DNA from: Halieaceae bacterium | GTDB lineage: Bacteria; Pseudomonadota; Gammaproteobacteria; Pseudomonadales; Halieaceae | Direction of reading: 5' to 3' | DNA length: 7,426 nucleotides | Assembly: GCA_003520285.1 (NCBI GenBank) | Contig: DOVB01000110.1 | Span: 1 to 7,426 of the forward strand | Shown here: positions 5,520 to 7,426 of the stretch, one piece after another | Layout of the letters: every line of letters starts with the position of its first letter | Numbering within the stretch: the first letter of the stretch is position 1 | Program-made: the position numbers and the translations under genes | Notes under the pieces: generated by a model | What the model saw: only the letters and a program-made list of their open reading frames with translations | Database searches by the model: none | Told to the model about the DNA's origin: nothing

Positions 5520-7118
5520 TTAGCGTCCTGAATTTTGCACAATAAGCAGCCACGAACCCAGCGCCACGACGACACCAGCAACGGGATATTGATTGATCAC
5601 TAGTGCAATCGACCCAGCCCCTGCCAACCAGCTGACCCAAAAGTACCGGTGCTGGATCGCGCCGTTGGGTCGGGGTTTTTGAATGGGCTCCTGATGTGGT
5701 TGCGTCAGCAGGCGATCAAGGAGGTGGGTGGGAATTTTCGGCAGCGCCTCGAGCAAGCCGGGGGCCTCTGCTTGGAGTCGTTTAAGGGTATTGGGCACCG
5801 AGTAGCGCTCCGCCATCCACTGTTCAATGAAGGGCTTGGCGGTGTCCCATAAATTAAGCTGTGGGTAAAGCTCGCGCCCGAGCCCCTCGATATTTAGAAG
5901 GGTTTTTTGGAGCAGCACCAGCGAGGGTTGAATCGGCATATCGAAGCGCGCAGCTGTTTGGAACAGGTTCATCAAGAGTTGGGCAAACGAGAGTTCGGCG
6001 ATTGGCTTTTCGAAGACCGGCTCACAGACGGTGCGAATCGCGCTTTCAAAGTCCTGGACGCGGGTCTCTTTGGGTACCCAGCCACACTCAATGTGAAGCT
6101 GGGCAACCAATCGATAATCACGCTGGAAAATGCCCAACAAGTTGCGCGCTAGGTAATACTGATCAGCTTCACTCAAACTACCAATAATGGCGCAGTCAAG
6201 AGCGATATAGCTAGGCCTTTCCGGATCTTTGGCATCGATCAAAATGTTACCCGGGTGCATGTCGGCATGAAAAAAGCTGTCACGTAAGACCTGCGTGAAG
6301 AAAATCTCGACGCCTCTCTCGGCCAAGCATTGGCAGTTTACCTTGAGCGAGTCGAGCGCGGCTCTGTCGTTCACTGGGATGCCAGAGACCTCTTCCATGG
6401 TATACACCGTTGCGGTGGTGTAATCCCAGTAGACTTTTGGCACATAGAGCTGCTCGCTGTGCTCAAAATTACGGCGCAGCTGGCTCGCATTTGCAGCTTC
6501 TCGGGCGAGATCGAGTTCGTCGAGTATTGTCACAGTGTAATCTGCCACGATTGCTTGTGGTCGCAAACGATGGGCTTGAGGGTGCAAGCGTTCTATCCAG
6601 GTAGCGATCCAAGCCATCCAAGCGGTATCTTGAAGGATGCACGCCCTGATATCGGGACGAGTCACTTTAACGACGACAGACTCTCCACTGTGCAGGCGCG
6701 CGCGGTGGACTTGTGCTACCGAGGCCGATGCGAGGGGCTCGTCGCTGAAGGAGGCGAACAGGACCTCGACCGGATGACCGAGCGCGGATTCAATGCGCTG
6801 TTTTGCAATCTCAGACTCAAACGGCGGTACTTGATCTTGCAATTTGGCGAGCTCATCGGCGATATCTTGAGGGAGCATGTCGCGTCGAGTCGACAGCGCC
6901 TGGCCGAACTTAATGAATACGGGGCCGAGTGTCTCGAGCGCAACTCGCAAACGCTCGCCTCGCCCGCCTACCACGCTACTGCCGTGCCGCGACCCAAGGC
7001 AAAGACGTATAAAAAGGCGCTTGACCAGCCCGAAATTTTGGCTGGGAATTAACTCAGCGAGGCCCTGCGCCTTGAAGGTTCGACGAATCTGATTCAGACG
7101 CACCAGTGCCGCAATCAT
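5520..7118 (-). CDS. ubiB: Ubiquinone biosynthesis kinase-like protein UbiB
   Basis: Member of the UbiB/ADCK/COQ8 atypical kinase-like family, required for aerobic ubiquinone synthesis and thought to use ATPase activity to help lipid intermediates reach the Ubi enzymes. Visible elements of the 532 residues are the KxGQ motif (KFGQ 70-73), LSTRRDMLP (76-84), the loop ASASVAQVH (130-138) in place of a Gly-rich loop, the nucleotide-site Lys in VVVKVTRP (K151), the catalytic-loop region HADMHPGNIL (284-293) and the metal-binding Asp in LDCAIIGSL (D308). The usual third residue of that triad is Gly (DFG or DCG); here it is Ala310. Two C-terminal hydrophobic helices (about 491-508 and 511-527) anchor the protein in the inner membrane. 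Length is near the usual 540. The ATG overlaps the ubiJ stop (ATGA), with AGGGA 6 bases upstream. Confidence 0.97.
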   Translation of the reverse strand: MIAALVRLNQIRRTFKAQGLAELIPSQNFGLVKRLFIRLCLGSRHGSSVVGGRGERLRVALETLGPVFIKFGQALSTRRDMLPQDIADELAKLQDQVPPFESEIAKQRIESALGHPVEVLFASFSDEPLASASVAQVHRARLHSGESVVVKVTRPDIRACILQDTAWMAWIATWIERLHPQAHRLRPQAIVADYTVTILDELDLAREAANASQLRRNFEHSEQLYVPKVYWDYTTATVYTMEEVSGIPVNDRAALDSLKVNCQCLAERGVEIFFTQVLRDSFFHADMHPGNILIDAKDPERPSYIALDCAIIGSLSEADQYYLARNLLGIFQRDYRLVAQLHIECGWVPKETRVQDFESAIRTVCEPVFEKPIAELSFAQLLMNLFQTAARFDMPIQPSLVLLQKTLLNIEGLGRELYPQLNLWDTAKPFIEQWMAERYSVPNTLKRLQAEAPGLLEALPKIPTHLLDRLLTQPHQEPIQKPRPNGAIQHRYFWVSWLAGAGSIALVINQYPVAGVVVALGSWLLIVQNSGR

Positions 7119-7426
7119 ACTGGATCCCTGCGGCGGCCAAGCCGCTTGAGTTTGGCGTCGACTCGGTCAATGGTCTGTTGCAAGCGTCGAATGTCGTCGT
7201 AAAAATCACTTAACTCGGCTTCGCTTGGACTGAGACGCGCTTCCTCGATAATAAACTCCTTCAGTTGCCTTTCGATCGAGGCCCTGCTGGTTTTACCCCA
7301 TGCCAGAATGCCCCGGAGTGAGCGCCCGATTTGGTGACCAACGACATCGCCCGTGACTGCGGCGATGGGGGCCTCCCAGTCGATATCGAGCTCGCCGAGT
7401 AACCGCTGTAGTTGCTGCAGTAATCT
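7115..7426 (-). CDS. ubiJ: Ubiquinone biosynthesis accessory factor UbiJ (C-terminal fragment)
   Basis: The frame is open from the right window edge and ends in TGA overlapping the ubiB ATG. The visible 103 residues contain IDWEAPIAAVTGDVVGHQIG, the pattern following the SCP2 lipid-binding domain in UbiJ, and then a charged helical tail with heptad-like spacing (EAELSDFYDDIRRLQQTIDR and a basic end KLKRLGRRRDPV), typical of the family's C-terminal coiled coil. UbiJ pairs with UbiK and helps the cytosolic ubiquinone-synthesis complex hold its lipid substrates; this is family knowledge. The identification rests on the motif and on position directly before ubiB, as in E. coli (ubiE-ubiJ-ubiB). 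The N-terminal half and start codon lie outside the window. Confidence 0.9.
   Translation of the reverse strand, partial: RLLQQLQRLLGELDIDWEAPIAAVTGDVVGHQIGRSLRGILAWGKTSRASIERQLKEFIIEEARLSPSEAELSDFYDDIRRLQQTIDRVDAKLKRLGRRRDPV

Noticed and set aside
5861..6187. 108-codon plus-strand frame opposite ubiB
   Set aside because: An Arg/Ala/Gly-rich translation with no family resemblance, fully antisense to a well-supported gene: a shadow frame.
6330..7052. 240-codon open frame on the plus strand, antisense to ubiB
   Set aside because: It lies wholly opposite ubiB, has no recognisable domain or ribosome-binding site that stands out, and its composition is what the complement of ubiB codons gives. 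Long antisense frames are common opposite GC-rich third-position genes.
7130..7145. Short GC hairpin (GCGGC / GCCGC) just upstream of the ubiB ribosome-binding site
   Set aside because: Only a 5-bp stem, inside ubiJ coding sequence of high local GC, and not overlapping the AGGGA site itself. It is too short to support a regulatory claim.

Overview
The window is gene-dense, gammaproteobacterial-type chromosomal DNA. It holds two convergent sets of housekeeping genes and almost no non-coding sequence. The order ubiJ-ubiB-hisI-hisE-tatA-tatB-tatC is typical of Pseudomonas-like and marine gammaproteobacteria. hisI and hisE are separate genes here, not the fused hisIE of enteric bacteria. A free-living aerobic or facultative gammaproteobacterium fits best, perhaps of the Cellvibrionales/Halieaceae type, but that lower-rank placement is inference from gene order only.

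Left part, plus strand (1-1589): the 3' end of the gene for the membrane part of the NAD(P) transhydrogenase alpha chain (pntAb, or the C-terminus of a fused pntA) is cut by the window edge. It is followed by a complete pntB that overlaps it by ATGA. Together they form the proton-translocating transhydrogenase, which links the NADH and NADPH pools to the proton-motive force.

Right part, minus strand (7426 down to 1612): one tightly packed run reading leftward. It contains the end of ubiJ, ubiB (ubiquinone biosynthesis), hisI and hisE (histidine steps 3 and 2), tatA, tatB and tatC (twin-arginine protein export), and finally an MsbA-related ABC exporter half-transporter. Junctions are overlaps of 3 to 8 bases or gaps of 3 to 14 bases, so the run is probably one transcription unit whose promoter lies upstream of ubiJ, outside the window. 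No internal promoter is evident and none has intergenic room.

The two sets meet tail to tail across 22 bases (1590-1611). A perfect 8-bp stem lies just inside the 3' end of the ABC exporter gene and could help end transcription. There is no stretch of more than 300 bases without a gene, and no RNA gene, mobile element, CRISPR array, attachment site or origin was seen.

I did not find a previously undescribed system. The points most worth a second look are local: a three-copy 16-residue repeat forming the TatB tail, a DCA triad where UbiB kinase-like proteins usually carry DFG or DCG, an Asn in PntB at the position of E. coli His91, a GTG start without a clear ribosome-binding site for tatB, and a translationally coupled ABC exporter after tatC.
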